64,000 bases of DNA. It comes from Warburgia ugandensis. Its lineage: Eukaryota; Streptophyta; Magnoliopsida; Canellales; Canellaceae. Made by a program: the position numbers and the translations under genes. The notes under the pieces are model-generated. The model worked only from the letters and a program-made list of their open reading frames with translations, was not told the DNA's origin and did no database searches. This document shows, piece after piece, positions 40,332 through 51,750 of this stretch. Within the stretch, counting starts at the first letter, position 1; the number at the start of each line of letters is the position of its first letter. The stretch lies in contig CP141132.1 of assembly GCA_035236585.1 (NCBI GenBank), positions 58,315,880-58,379,879 on the forward strand, read 5' to 3'.

Positions 40332-41385
40332 CTTAGGATTGAAGAATAAATAGGATCAATAGCCAAAATGGTAGAGTCTACCCTTATGTCTAAAGGCAAC
40401 CTTATAGAGTCTTTCGAGAAGAAAAATCCTAGAAAGTTCAAGAGTTCTAGCCAAAACATGAAAACCAAGGGTAACCACTACCATTTGAAGGATAAGAAGA
40501 AAGGTGAGTGCTTAGTATATGGAAATTTGGCCCACTATGCAAAACAGTGTCCACAATGCAACAAGAAAGAAAATTCACAATCTAGAGTCAATTATCAACC
40601 TAAGCCTACTCCTTAGGCCAACATGGATGAATTCAAAATTGTTAAACATGATATTGAAATGAAAATGTTCACAATTATAAATCATGAAGTAAACATGGTC
40701 TGCAATGTGAGTGATTGGTGGGTGGATACCGGTGCTATTGTTCATGTCTTCTTTAATCAAAGTGTGTTTTCCACTACTAAAGCTAATGAAAGCAAGTAGC
40801 TTTCATGGGGATCTCCTCAATGGCCATAGTCTTGGGAAAATAGAAGATTGACCTAAAACTAACTTTTAGTAAGGTACTCACTTTTCACCTAATGTTCCAT
40901 GTTCTGAAAGTTGGAAAGAAGCGAATCTTTAGCTATCAATTAAATAAGTATAATTATGAGTTGGTCTTTATATTTACTAATTTTACCCTCACTAAGGGTG
41001 AGATATTCATTGGGAATGGTTATGCTTATGAATGTCTCTTTAACCAAATGTATCAATAAGTGGAATTAATAAAGTATGTCCTTCTATTATTGAATCATAT
41101 GATATGTGTCAAGGTAGGCTAGGACACATGAACTCACAATCACTTAAGAGAATGATGAACCTAGGATTGATACACAATGTATTAGTCACACATGAAAAAA
41201 AAATTTGTCAAAGTTGTTGAATCAAAATTTGCTAGAAAACCTTTCAAATCAAGAGAAAGAATGTAAAAAACCCTAGGACTTGTGCATAGTGATGTGTGTG
41301 ACTTGGGAACTACTATGCCAAAGGTGTAAATATGTACTTCATAACATTCATATATGAACAAATAAAGTATTCCATGATTTATCTT
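40332..41385 (+). pseudogene. Ty1/copia gag-protease-integrase fragment
   Basis: The gag C-terminus reads open at 40368-40616, ending in a zinc knuckle CLVYGNLAHYAKQC whose second Cys is Tyr. The next part gives the protease motif WWVDTGAIVHV (about 40720-40750), then, with stops and shifts, FSKVLTFHLMFHVLKVGKK and FIFTNFTLTKGEIFIGNG. The GAG-pre-integrase motif RLGHMNSQSLKRMMNLGLI follows (41112-41170), then KFARKPFKSRER and LVHSDVCDLGTTM, and finally MYFITFIYEQIKYSMIYLL, the start of the integrase core. It stops there: the DDE residues, RT and RNase H are absent. Left it abuts a gypsy LTR start (40331), right it changes into gypsy LTR sequence at about 41386. The enzymes would have matured the polyprotein and inserted cDNA; this copy is dead. 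Confidence 0.8.
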
Positions 41386-42827
41386 CTAAAAAGTGGCGCC
41401 TCCCTCCTTGAATTCTCTTCCGTGCTTCTCAATACTCTAAAACAAATATCAATATGTTCTCCTTAGAAGTTGGATGCGTCCAATACCTCCAAGCCATCTC
41501 CAGCCTTTCTTCCTTGGTGCATCACTCATCAAGAGGTAGTTCTTCCTAAGCTTGTGTTCATGTTTGTTGCTTTAGTGTTTTGCACGAGTTCTATTGTTTA
41601 TATGTGGTGATTCTTCTTATTTGCTTTTCAATTTTCCATATCCTTTGTTACCCATCTCTATTTGTTCATCCTAGATCCAAGGTTTCTTTCCTCTTGAAGT
41701 GACAGCCAAGGGAAAGCTACCTTGAGTCTCATTACTCTTCTTTCTTAACTATTTTATCTTCACTTTGTTCTAGATCTACATCTAGGTGATTTTCGTTCCA
41801 ATTTTACAACATTTAGTCACTTATTTTCTCTCATGGGTTCCACGCATGATGCTAGAGAGATTAGCACTAAATTGTAGGTAGCTTAAGGTGGTTTTGACTG
41901 AGATTTTTAATTACAAGAGTACACACCTTTACATTACTTCAACACAAGTACATGCACACTACTCTATGTGTAACTTTTGATTCAATAAAATCCACTAACT
42001 GTTCAACTTGCTCTAGTTTTATTTGAATGATTAAAGCTCTCTTAGTTGTGAATGGAATCACCCATAAACCATGAGTGTTGTTCATGAACGATCACTTTTT
42101 TTAAATCTAAATGTTTCATGGTTATTTTAATAAGATCTTGACGTTAAGATTTACACGCAAGGTTACATGCTTTAGTTAAATGTTTCATACATTCTTTCCT
42201 TAAGGAGTCCTACAACTTGTGCCTTGGCTATTCCCATGTATCCCATGGTTTTCTATTTGCATCAAGGATCATTTAGAGATAGCAAAAAAGTCATACACCA
42301 TCATCCTTGAACCATGCATACACCTTTTGGGTCAGACGCATGGTTATGGGAGAGTCTTTCATTAGTTATTTGATGCACTTGCTATTAGTTTAGTTCACCA
42401 TTAGATTTCTATGCATTCTAATGTTTACATGTTCCAATTAGATAGTTACCATATATTCACTAAGATTACATGCTCTTAGTTTTCATTATAAACATCTTGT
42501 AATCCTTTCATCCTATGATCCATATGCACCACCCTTTGGTGTCATGTGCATGATTGTTAGCTGAGTTTATTACTCCATTTGATTGATTCATTAGTTGAGA
42601 ATTAGCTTAGAGAGTTTCTAATTTCAATCTTAGAAAGTTTAATTTCATTTATGGAAGTTTTATTTTTACAAAGTGTGTTTAGGAAAGATCTTAATTTGGC
42701 TAGGTGAGATAATTTAAGTAGGGACCACTAGTATCACATCTATTTGATTGCTCATGGGATCGACCTCCTCTCATGAATTACTACAATTGGTTCTTGCCCT
42801 TATGAAATTACACTTAAAATCACAATA
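41386..42827 (+). mobile_element. 5' LTR, lacking its first part
   Basis: It is collinear with 52817-54317 and ends CACTTAAAATCACAATA next to the primer site. About 1.07 kb of the LTR start present in the 3' copy (51751-52816) is missing; copia sequence stands in its place. Confidence 0.85.
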
Positions 42828-42833
42828 AGTTTT

Positions 42834-42853
42834 TGGCGCTATTACCAGGGAGT
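42834..42853 (+). other. Primer binding site (tRNA-Asp type)
   Basis: TGGCGCTATTACCAGGGAGT lies 6 bp after the LTR end and matches TGGCGCCGTTGCCGGGGA with a few transitions, consistent with decay. It would have primed minus-strand cDNA. Confidence 0.8.
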
Positions 42854-42854
42854 C

Positions 42855-44149
42855 ACACCATTTTGTGTCGGTGACTATATTATCTTTAGATTATTTACCT
42901 CTAGTCTAGGTTTAAGATGCATTAGTTTAGGGTTTTGCATTTATTTCCTATTTTCCTCATATTGACCAATTACTTGATTTTTATGCTAGGAAAATTAGCA
43001 ACACAGCGTTGGTGATCCTATGGGCCATGTCTTCATCAACATAGATTATGTTTTTATTACTTTCCTAGATTAAGATTTAAGTGAAATTGTAGTGTGGCCC
43101 ATTGTAATTTTAATTTTAATTTTAATTAAATTAAATTTTTAAATGAGTTGTAATAATATAGGACAAGTGTAGGGTATGGTAGCCCACACATGATCACCAT
43201 CAAACCCTCATTGTATGTAATCCTTACCCAAATTTTAATTTTTAGGATAAACTGCATTTAGCATAGATTTACAATTGTGATGGTAGAATAAATCATATAA
43301 ATTATGGTCACGCATTGATTACTGCTACATAATACTCGGGATAGTTGTATTAGTTCAAGCACCTATTTAACAAAGGTTAGCCTAAGCTAGGCTACAACCA
43401 AAGCATATGCTACATGGTTATAGTGTTCCATCTGTTAAGGTGACTGACCTTTTGTTAAGTAGCATACAAGTTGGCATTAGTTTGATTTTTATTCTACTTT
43501 GCATGTTTATAGCTTTATGGTGGAATAGAAAATAATGCTAGTAAGGGCCCCACAGAAACCCTTATAAGATAAGGATTGGATTTTATTACAAGCTCCTTGG
43601 CCCACCTAGGAATCAATCAACAACCTTGTATGTAGAGATCACAATCCTTAAAAGTTATATTAAAGTCAAATAGAGAGAGACTTAGGGTATTGAACTCATA
43701 GGATCCTTTTAGAAGGACACGATCTATTCTCACTCCAGTGGCTTTTGAGCATGGTGGTCATAGTGGGTGTCTTAAAATCCAAGTGATTTTCTCATGCCTT
43801 CTGTTGGTGTTAGTTGAGGCCTAAATGACTCATGACACGAGGATTCTATTAACTACTTTAGAGTAGAACCTAACTAGTAAGCAATAATCAAATCTGGATA
43901 AAAGGAGAAGCTGTCTAGATCTAGGTCTGATAAGTTATCACTTATGCAGTAAGAAAAGATAATCAAGACATTGCTCAATTAGTTATTACTAGGATTTGAT
44001 TGTGAATCACTTAGAGCTAGCATATAGTTAAGACACTTAGGAATTAGGATAATTTATGCAAGGGTGTCTATCTCAGAACTTAGAGTTAGCACCATTCGAC
44101 ATAGATATTAAATGCAACCTTAGGCAAGGGGAAAGAAATCAAGTTCCAA
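42855..44149 (+). other. 5' leader of the gypsy element
   Basis: No long frame. It shares the GTGTGGCCCATTGTAATTTTA block, TAATAATATAGGACAAGTGT and the AGTAAGGGCCCC...CCTAGGAATCAATCA block with the leaders at 58950-59640 and, inverted, 23800-24240. It runs up to the gag coding region. Confidence 0.65.
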
Positions 44150-45560
44150 TCCCGATGGCTGAACAACCGGGAGAAGTCGAGCACAAATCTATTAGAGATT
44201 TTTATGTGCCACTCTAGCTCAATACCCCCTCATGCATAACTCTTTCCCAACAAATGTAGACCACTTTGACTTAAAGCTAGGAGTCATACAATTACTCCTC
44301 ACTTTTTATTATTAAGAGCAAGAAGATCCTTACCTACATATCACTAAGTTCCTTGATATTTGGGTACCATTTAAGTTTTAAGAAAATTTAGATGATGCAA
44401 TTATACTTAGGTTATTCCCATTCTCACTTGAGGATAAAGCTAAGTCATGGCTCAATTCCTTGGAGGTATGTTCCATAAATACATGGGACTAATTATCTAG
44501 GAAGTTTTTGAACAAATTCTTCCTCGTTCACAAAATAAAAGTCCTTCATCATGAAAATATCAATTTCCAACACAGGGATGATGAACAATATTATGAATAT
44601 TGGGAATTGTGGAATGAACTATTGCAAAAATGCCCTCATCATGGATTTGAGAAATGGCAGCAGCTTCAATACTTTTATGAGGAATTAACGCCTCAAAATA
44701 GACAAATGGTAGATGCCACAAGTAGAGGGGACCTCATGCTAAAAGATGAGAGTGAAGCCTTGGAATTCTTTTAGACATTGGCAGATAATTCCTAGCAATG
44801 GGATTACTCCAATAGAAGAGAGAGAAACCACCAGCCACCAAAGAAAGGGGGTCTATATGAGATCAAAATGCATATAGATCTAACCCATGAGCTCGACATA
44901 TATTTGAAAAGATGGATAAGTATGATGCAAGAGCGGACAAACTTGAAAAAATATTTTAATCCCTCATGGCTACCACATCTATTAAACCTCCACAAGAGGT
45001 TTGTGCTTCCAGCCCAATCCATATGACCACATCCTATCCATCAAATAGAGTGCTTAATGATTATCTAGTTGAACAAGTGAATGCATTAAATGCATATTGC
45101 AATACTAGTAACATCCCATATTCTGGGACTTATAATCTTGCATGGGCTAGACATCCAAATTGTTTATGGTCAAAGAATAGCTACTAGGGGGACCATCTGT
45201 GAACCCCCTAACCAAAACTTTCCTAGAGCTACAGTTCCTCTGCAGCCACCTAGCTTCCACCACCCTCATCAACCAAAGAAACCATCCTTTGAGGAAAAAA
45301 TTTAGGCCCTTATTGAAAGATCTTTATAAAAAAAATAAAAAATTGAAGACACTGACAAGGCTCTACATCAAATGCAAAATGTTAACTCTCAAGCCATAGC
45401 CAAGTTAGAGATGCAAGTTAGCCAATTATCAGCTACATTGCAAGATAGAGGAAAGGGTCAATTCCCTAATCAGCCCATCCCTAACCCTTAGGGTCAATTT
45501 GAGATAAGGTCAAGTTTTCAAAACCATAACCCTCATGACCATGCCAAGTCCATAAAGACC
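44150..45560 (+). pseudogene. Gypsy gag, broken
   Basis: With shifts and stops it reads SIRDFYVPLLNTPSC-like sequence, an ILRLFPFSLEDKAKSWLNSL-type block (44395-44465), then an open stretch at 44508-44774 with NKFFLVHKIKVLHHENINFQ, YWELWNELLQKCPHHGF and FYEELTPQNRQMVDATSRG. This is the Retrotrans_gag domain of plant gypsy elements. A Pro- and Gln-rich tail follows (45060-45560) with a coiled-coil-like MQVSQLSATLQD-type part. It lacks a readable zinc knuckle, unlike the gag at 21696-23330. It would form virus-like particles. At least five lesions prevent translation. Confidence 0.8.
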
Positions 45561-45729
45561 TTTAAGAGCAACCATCATGTAGATAACAAAGTAGGGCAGT
45601 CTAGAAAGGGATAAAAGTTCAATGAGCTTATGGATGTATTTAAATATGTCCAAATTAACATTCCATTGTTCAATGCAATTAAAGATGTCCCCACTCATTC
45701 CAAGTTCTTGAAAGAACCCTACACTAGAA

Positions 45730-46250
45730 AGAGAAAGCTAAATGTACAAAAGAAGGCTTTCCTCACCAAGCAAGTGAGCTTTTTTATATAACCCAAGACC
45801 CCACTGAAGTTTATAGACATAGGGTGTCTTATAATTTCATGCATTAGTGGAGACAATATCATATATAGGGCACTGCTTGACCTAGGGGCTAGTGTTAACT
45901 TATTACCATACTCTATCTATGAGCAACTAAGGCACGATGAGCTTAAACCAACCACTACTACATTGTAATTAGTGGATAGATTAGTGAAGACACTCTATGG
46001 TTTGGTTGAAGATGTGTTGATATAGGTGGAGTAGTTTTATTACTTGGTTGATTTCATTGTACAAGACACCATCCTGTATTTGATCCTAGCAGTCAGATTC
46101 TAGTTATACTTTGATGTCCATTCTTGGCGACATCCAATGCCATTAACTACAAGAATGGTGTAATGAACTTGTCATTCGGTAATATGAAAGTTAGGCTTAA
46201 TGTCTTTAATGCCGACCAATAACATTTAGACCTATATTATTATTGTGAAG
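45730..46250 (+). pseudogene. Gypsy aspartic protease, broken
   Basis: The active site reads LLDLGASVNLLPYSIYEQL (about 45870-45930), the DLGAS form usual for plant gypsy proteases, preceded by FLTKQVSFF and FIDIGCLIISCISGDNIIYRA and followed by an ELKPTT stretch. The later part keeps FIVQDTILYLILAV. It normally cuts the gag-pol polyprotein. Stops at about 45790, 45966 and 46023 disable it. The catalytic Asp is retained. Confidence 0.8.
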
Positions 46251-46374
46251 TGAATTTGATCAAGAGTCTAATTCACAACATTCATCCTCTATCTTTCATC
46301 TCTAACAACTAGAGGCTTGTCTCATGCATTATAATAGAGATCTTGATATAGACAAGCCTATGGAGGAGGTGAAA

Positions 46375-47990
46375 AACCTTTTAGAGGCTGCTCGAATCAT
46401 GGATACCTCCAAGTGGGGCCCTATTGTGGTGCCACTCACTCCTTTAGAGTCTGTCCTAATAACCTCCATATAGCAACCACGGTCTCTAACCCTAAAACCC
46501 TTGCCTAATAATCTTAAGTACTCTTATTTAGGACTAGATAAAACCTTACCTGTTATAATATCATTAGATCCAGACAAAGAACAAGAAGGAAATTTACTTA
46601 ATGTTCTTAAGGAACATAAAGCTGCTCTACAGTGGATCATAGTCGACATAAAAAAGACTAGTCCAATTGTGTGCATGCATAGAATACACCTAGAAGAAAA
46701 TGCAAAACCCTCCATAGAAACTCAAAGACAATTGAATTCCCATATGAAGGATGTAGTCAAAGATGACGTGCTTAAGCTTCTAGATGTTTGCGTTATATAT
46801 CCCATCTTTGACAACACAGGTCAACCCCATTCAAGTTGTACCCAAGAAATCTTAGGTTAATGAATTTGTACCCACCTGCATGACCACTAGGTGTCTAAGT
46901 TTGCATTGACTACCAAAAATTGAACATGATTACAAGAAAATACCACTTTTCTCTACCTTTTATTGACCAAATGCTTGAGAGGTTAGCCAAGCATAGTTAT
47001 TATTGTTTTCTATATGGATATTCCGGTTATAACTAGGTTTCTATAACACATGAGGATCAAGAGAAGACCAACTTCGCCTACCCTTTTGGGACCTCTGTTT
47101 ATTGACGTATGCCTTTTGGCTTTGTAATGCTCCTTTTTAGAAGTGTATGTTGAGTATCTTTTTTTATACGATAGAAAGGTTTTTCTTGATGTTCATGGAT
47201 GAGTTATTAGTATTTGGGTCTTCTTTTGGTGAGTGCATGCACCATTTGAAGTTAGTTCTTGCAACGTGTCTAGTGAAGAATCTAGTATTAAAGTGGGAAA
47301 AGTTCCATTTTTATGGCATAAAGTAGGATGGTTTTAGGCCACATTATGTCACACAATGGGATAGAGGTAGATAAGGCTAAAGTATATTTAATAGCCAACC
47401 TTCCTCCACCAAGGGCAATGAAAGAAATGTGCCCTTTTTTAAGACATGCTGGTTTGTACAAAAGATTCATCATTGACTTCAGCAAAATTTCCAAGCCCTT
47501 TTGTTATTTACTAACAAAGGAGGCCACCTTTGAATTTGATGAGAGCTATAAGAAAGTATTTGAGTAGTTAAAGACCATGTTGACCTCTGCACCCATTATC
47601 CGACCACTTGATTGGAGTGCACCATTCGAGATAATGCATGACGCGTTGGATTATGCTATTGGAGCTATTTTGGGGAAATGCATAGGTAAACTTCCCCATG
47701 TTATATACCATGCTAGTAAAATACTAAATGATGCATAACTCAACTATTTGCCCATAGAAAAAGAGTTATTAGCTGTAGTATTTGGACTAGATACGACTAT
47801 ATCTTACTTGTTAGGGTTTAAAATTATAGTATACATGGATCATGAGGCTTTAAACTACCTGCTTTCCAAAAAGGAAGTGGACATTACTGCTATAAGAATT
47901 TGACTTAAAAATTTAGGACAAGAAAGGTTATGAAAATTCAGTAGTAGACCACTTATCCAAACTAGTGGTGGAGCACACTAGAGATAATAT
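46375..47990 (+). pseudogene. Gypsy reverse transcriptase and RNase H, broken
   Basis: The RT N-terminal region is open at 46501-46860: LPNNLKYSYLGLDKTLPVII, LKEHKAALQWIIVDIKKTSP, CMHRIHLEENAKPS and a DVVKDDVLKLLDVCVIYPI block. The fingers and palm then decay with stops, but MFMDELLVFGSSFGECMHHL (47191-47250) keeps the second catalytic block, with MDDF changed to MDEL, followed by LVLKWEKFHF. At 47328-47567 GHIMSHNGIEVDKAKVYLIA, RHAGLYKRFIIDFSKISKPF and LLTKEATFEFDES are clear thumb and connection parts. RNase H gives APFEIMHDALDYAIGAILG, HASKILNDA, EKELLAVVFGLD and YMDHEALNYLL, with a VDHLSKL stretch near its end. It copied element RNA into DNA in the particle. It is non-functional: the YxDD Asp pair is altered and more than six stops occur. 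Confidence 0.88.
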
Positions 47991-48029
47991 GCCTATAATT
48001 GAATTCTCTCCAAATGAATAGTTACTGCA

Positions 48030-49342
48030 CATTTCCCAGTTACCTTGGTATGGTGATAAAATAAATTACCTTGTTGCAGGACAAATGCCATTCATTGGAC
48101 CAAACAAGAAAGGAAGAGATTTTTAACTAAGGTTAAATATTTTTCTTGGAATGATCCATACATATTCAAGTAATGTCCTGATCAAGTGACAAGGAGATGT
48201 GAACCAAATAGTGAACTTAGAAAGATAATCTCCTTCTATCATGATCATGCATGTAGGGCCATTTTAGGTCTAGAAAGATAGCTACAAAAATTTTGTAATG
48301 TGGTTTTTATTGGCCCACCATTTTTAAAGATTTACGTGCTTACTACATAGCATGTGTGAGGTTCCAAAAGTTAGGAAGTCTAGGGAGGAGACATATGATG
48401 CCCTCAAACCCAATCCTTGTTGTAGAATGGTTCCACATTTGGGGCATAAATTTCATGGGAACCTTTCCTAATTCTTTTAGAAATTTATACATCCTAATTG
48501 GAGTGGACTATGTGTCCAAGTGGGTGAGGTTGTACCTTGCAAAGCCAATGACCATAAGGTAGTGGTAAGATTTCTAAAGGAAAATATTTTTGCAAGGTTT
48601 GGTACTCCATGTGTCATAATCAGTGATGGGGTAAAATACTTTTGAAATAAAGTGTTTGAAAATCAAATAAAAAAGTATGGTTTCAACCATAGGATAGCTA
48701 CCTCATACCACCTGCAAACCAGTGAGCAAGTAGAGGTATGTAATAGGGAAATTAAGTGTATCCTAGAGAAGATTGTCAATCCAAGTATGAGAAACTAGTC
48801 TATGAGACTCAATGATGCTTTGTGAGCATATCACATAGCCTATAAAACCCCAATAGGCACGTTACCCCACGGCTTAGTCTATGAAAAGGCCTGCCACTTA
48901 CTAGTGGAGCTAAAACACAAGGCATATTGGGTATCAAGAAGCTCAATTTCGAATTAGAAGCCATTAGCATCTACCAAAAACTCCAACTTAATGAGTTAAA
49001 AGAATTGAGAAAGGATGAATATGATTCTACCCGATTATACAAAGACCAGATGTAGGTTAACCATGATCACCAAATCTTAAGGAAATCCTTCATACATAAA
49101 AAAAGGTCTCGTTGTATAATTCTATATTGCATCTCTTTCTAGGAAAACTCAAATCTCAATGGACTGAACCTTATATTATACTCGAAGTATATCCTTATAG
49201 GGCCGTCAAGATTGAGAAGGATGGTGAGATCCAAAAAGTAAAAGGTCAAAGGTTAAAACCTTTCCTCAAACTGCTTAACCCTGAGATCGAAGAGACACTA
49301 TTAGAGGCACTCATTATCATGACCCACCTTAGAATCCTCTAG
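48030..49342 (+). pseudogene. Gypsy integrase, broken
   Basis: Pieces in order: the pre-integrase stretch LPWYGDKINYLVAGQMPF, a partial CEVPKVRKS zinc-side block (48355-48380), and an FMGTFPNSFRNLYILIGVDY block with YVSKWV (48450-48530), which carries the second catalytic Asp. FARFGTPCVIISDGVKYF (48592-48645) lies at the third region, then [20 protein letters not shown] with the expected Glu (48700-48755), YKTPIGTLPHGLVYEKACHL (48841-48900) and LVELKHKAYW. The C-terminus is open at 49112-49342: LGKLKSQWTEPYIILEVYPY, GEIQKVKGQRLKPFL. It would have inserted element DNA into the genome. No chromodomain is seen. Several shifts and stops make it dead. Confidence 0.88.
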
Positions 49343-51750
49343 GAACCTTGCAGATCATAGTCCTTGCACTCATCATTATGTTTGGTTAAAGACATAAAAC
49401 TCAACGCTCCCTGGGAGGCCACCCAGATGTTTTTCAAATATCAGTCTTCTACATCTTTACATTTTCTTATAAGGTCCTATGTTTTCAAACATTTGTGACA
49501 GTGTTTTATTCACGTTGGGGGTGTAGATGTATAAAGAGATTTGGATTTTTGAAAAAATAAAAATAAAAAATTTAAAAGTTTTTGAGGTTGGGTTCCCTAA
49601 CTATGATGAGAAATAAATTTTCAAAACTTAGTAATTCTACTATTTTACCCTCTTAATGGAAGTGCATATGGAAATTTTTTCATATTATTCATGCATTTAA
49701 GCATTTTATAAAGGTTAATTCTCCAAAAATATTTACACACAACACACTAGCACAACAAATAGGGAGATATGAGTTAAAGACCCTGAGGAGACCAATGAAG
49801 TTTAGAGACTATCTTCTTTTAGAGAGTTATAAGTAAGTCCATAGTTTCATCGGTGTACATAGTTACTATGATCTTGTTATCCTTGTTTTGTTTAACTGCC
49901 AACAGTAAGTAGTAGTAATAGCTTTTTTTTCCAGAAAATTTATTGAATTTGATAGGCATTAAGAAACCTAGGGAATGATAAAGGCCATCCTTGTTTTGCT
50001 CAGAGATATATAACCTACCCGATATAGTATACCACTAGTCAGGCTCTTGAGCTTGGTATTAAGCCTTTCCTTTCTTAAACCTAAAATGAGTAGATAAATA
50101 ACCATTACCCATTTCAAAAATGAGTAGAGTTAGAAGAAAAAGGAAAAAAAAAAAAAAAAAAAGTTAGAGAAGTGAAAAACTCAGAAAGTCTTTCTTTCAA
50201 AGACTCAAAAGAAAAAGAAAAGTGAAAAAAAGAAATATAAAAAATAAAGGGGAAATATTGAAATAAATGGATAAGAATACAACAGATATTCACTTCAGTA
50301 TAGTTAAGGATCAATTTTCTAATAATCGAAAGAAGACCTCAACTCAATTTTGAACCTTTGAAAACCATTATACCTTTCTTTTCTGAACATGTCCCAAACC
50401 TATATTTAGTCCCATTTAAAGACCTATGAATCTTACGTGGAACATAGCCTTAATGAAGATATAAAAATAAGGAATTAAGGCAAACTACCCCTACTATTCT
50501 TGGTGATGACATCCATTCTTAGGGATCACTTTCCTTTGTCTCTTTAGTACTTAGAAATTTATGTGGACCATTAACTTATTGGATTCGATGACATAATGAG
50601 AGAAATATGTTCAATCCATTATCTGAGAAATCCACTTTTGAGAGTTTAGCCATGAGGATTTGAGGTCAAAACATATTTTCAAAGGAATTTAAGCATATCA
50701 AATTAGAAGTCATGACATATGTGGTTGTACACACACACATGCATTGTGAGAAATAGCTGGAGTAAAATGTCATTGGTATGTGTATAATTTGTAGAATGGT
50801 TAGTCATTACCATTAAGTTGTGAAAAATAAGTAGAGTGCTAATGAATGATGATTCTTTGAGATAAAACAGAGGAATCAGCTCCTTGGATTTTGTTGTGAA
50901 AGATCTCAACATCTGGAGAAACAATAGCTAGAGGGAGGAAGCATGGGAAGATGTATGTATTAAATGATGATCGAATTTTTGCAATGGTAACAACAACAAA
51001 AGTATGGATTTTCTGCAATAAGGTGTGGGACTCTGTGCGGCACTATAGGCTAGGACATGTGAAATTTTCAACCTTAGGTAGGGGTGGTAAATCGTGTTTG
51101 TAGGTCGTGTTTAGGTCATGTCGAAATTGACCCCTTAGAGTATATGGGTCGACATTAACATGACATGATTAATAATCATGTCAAAAACTCGTGAGTCGAA
51201 CATTACCCATTTATTAAATGAGTCAACATGACATGGTTCGTGTAACACGATTATGTAAATGGGTTAGGATTCAGGTAGGTCAATCCAACGGATTAGTAGT
51301 TGCAAGTCAAACGAGTCAACGTGATGAGTTAATAAGTCACGAGTCAGACAGGTCAACACGGCGGGTTAATAAGTTTTGACTGAAATGGGTTAGCATGGTT
51401 TAACCCAAATACGATACGATTTTTTGCATATCATTTTTGGTTCAACCCAAAAATCACACGAACACGATAAAACTCGACCCTAACCTGCTACATCTGTGTA
51501 GAGTTCAAGTTGTGTTATTGTGTCGTGTTGTATTTTTCCTCCCCTAACCTGAAGAAATTTTGTGGGTATGTACACTACAAACCTTTACAAGGCCTAACTT
51601 GTCCACTAGGGGTAACTTTGGGGTTCAAGGGCTTGTTGCATGTGCTAAATGCAATGGTGAGTACCTATGATAGTGGCACTTTGTACCATTTTTTGTAAAA
51701 TAATTTTTCACATATTTTTCCTGGGACTAGTAAAATGATAATTAGGGGTT
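49343..51750 (+). other. Long 3' non-coding part of the gypsy element
   Basis: It begins with CTCCCTGGGAGGCCACCCAG (about 49407-49426) and GTTGGGGGTGTAG (about 49516), the usual switch after pol in this lineage. No env-like frame was found. The end (51560-51740) is the inverse counterpart of 19760-19920, with AAGGCCTAACTTGTCCACTA, GGTAACTTTGGGG, GGGCTTGTTGCATG and a TTAGGGGTT polypurine-like run before the LTR start. The MITE at 51079-51546 is inserted here. A poly-A run at about 50145-50160 is simple sequence. Confidence 0.7.
51079..51546. mobile_element. hAT-like MITE
   Basis: The ends TAGGGGTGGTAAAT and (complement of the right end) TAGGGGAGGAAAAAT form an inverted pair, and the interior is filled with GTGTCGTGTT / ACATGACATG / GGGTTAATAAGT-type motifs seen in a common plant hAT-type MITE family. 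The flanks ACCTTAGG (51071-51078) and ACCTGAAG (51547-51554) agree at six of eight sites, consistent with an aged 8-bp target duplication. It is 468 bp with no coding capacity and is inserted in the non-coding part of the gypsy element. Confidence 0.72.

Noticed and set aside
49343-51750. An env-like gene after pol, as in some Athila elements
   Set aside because: No long frame, signal peptide or membrane segment in series could be read in this stretch.
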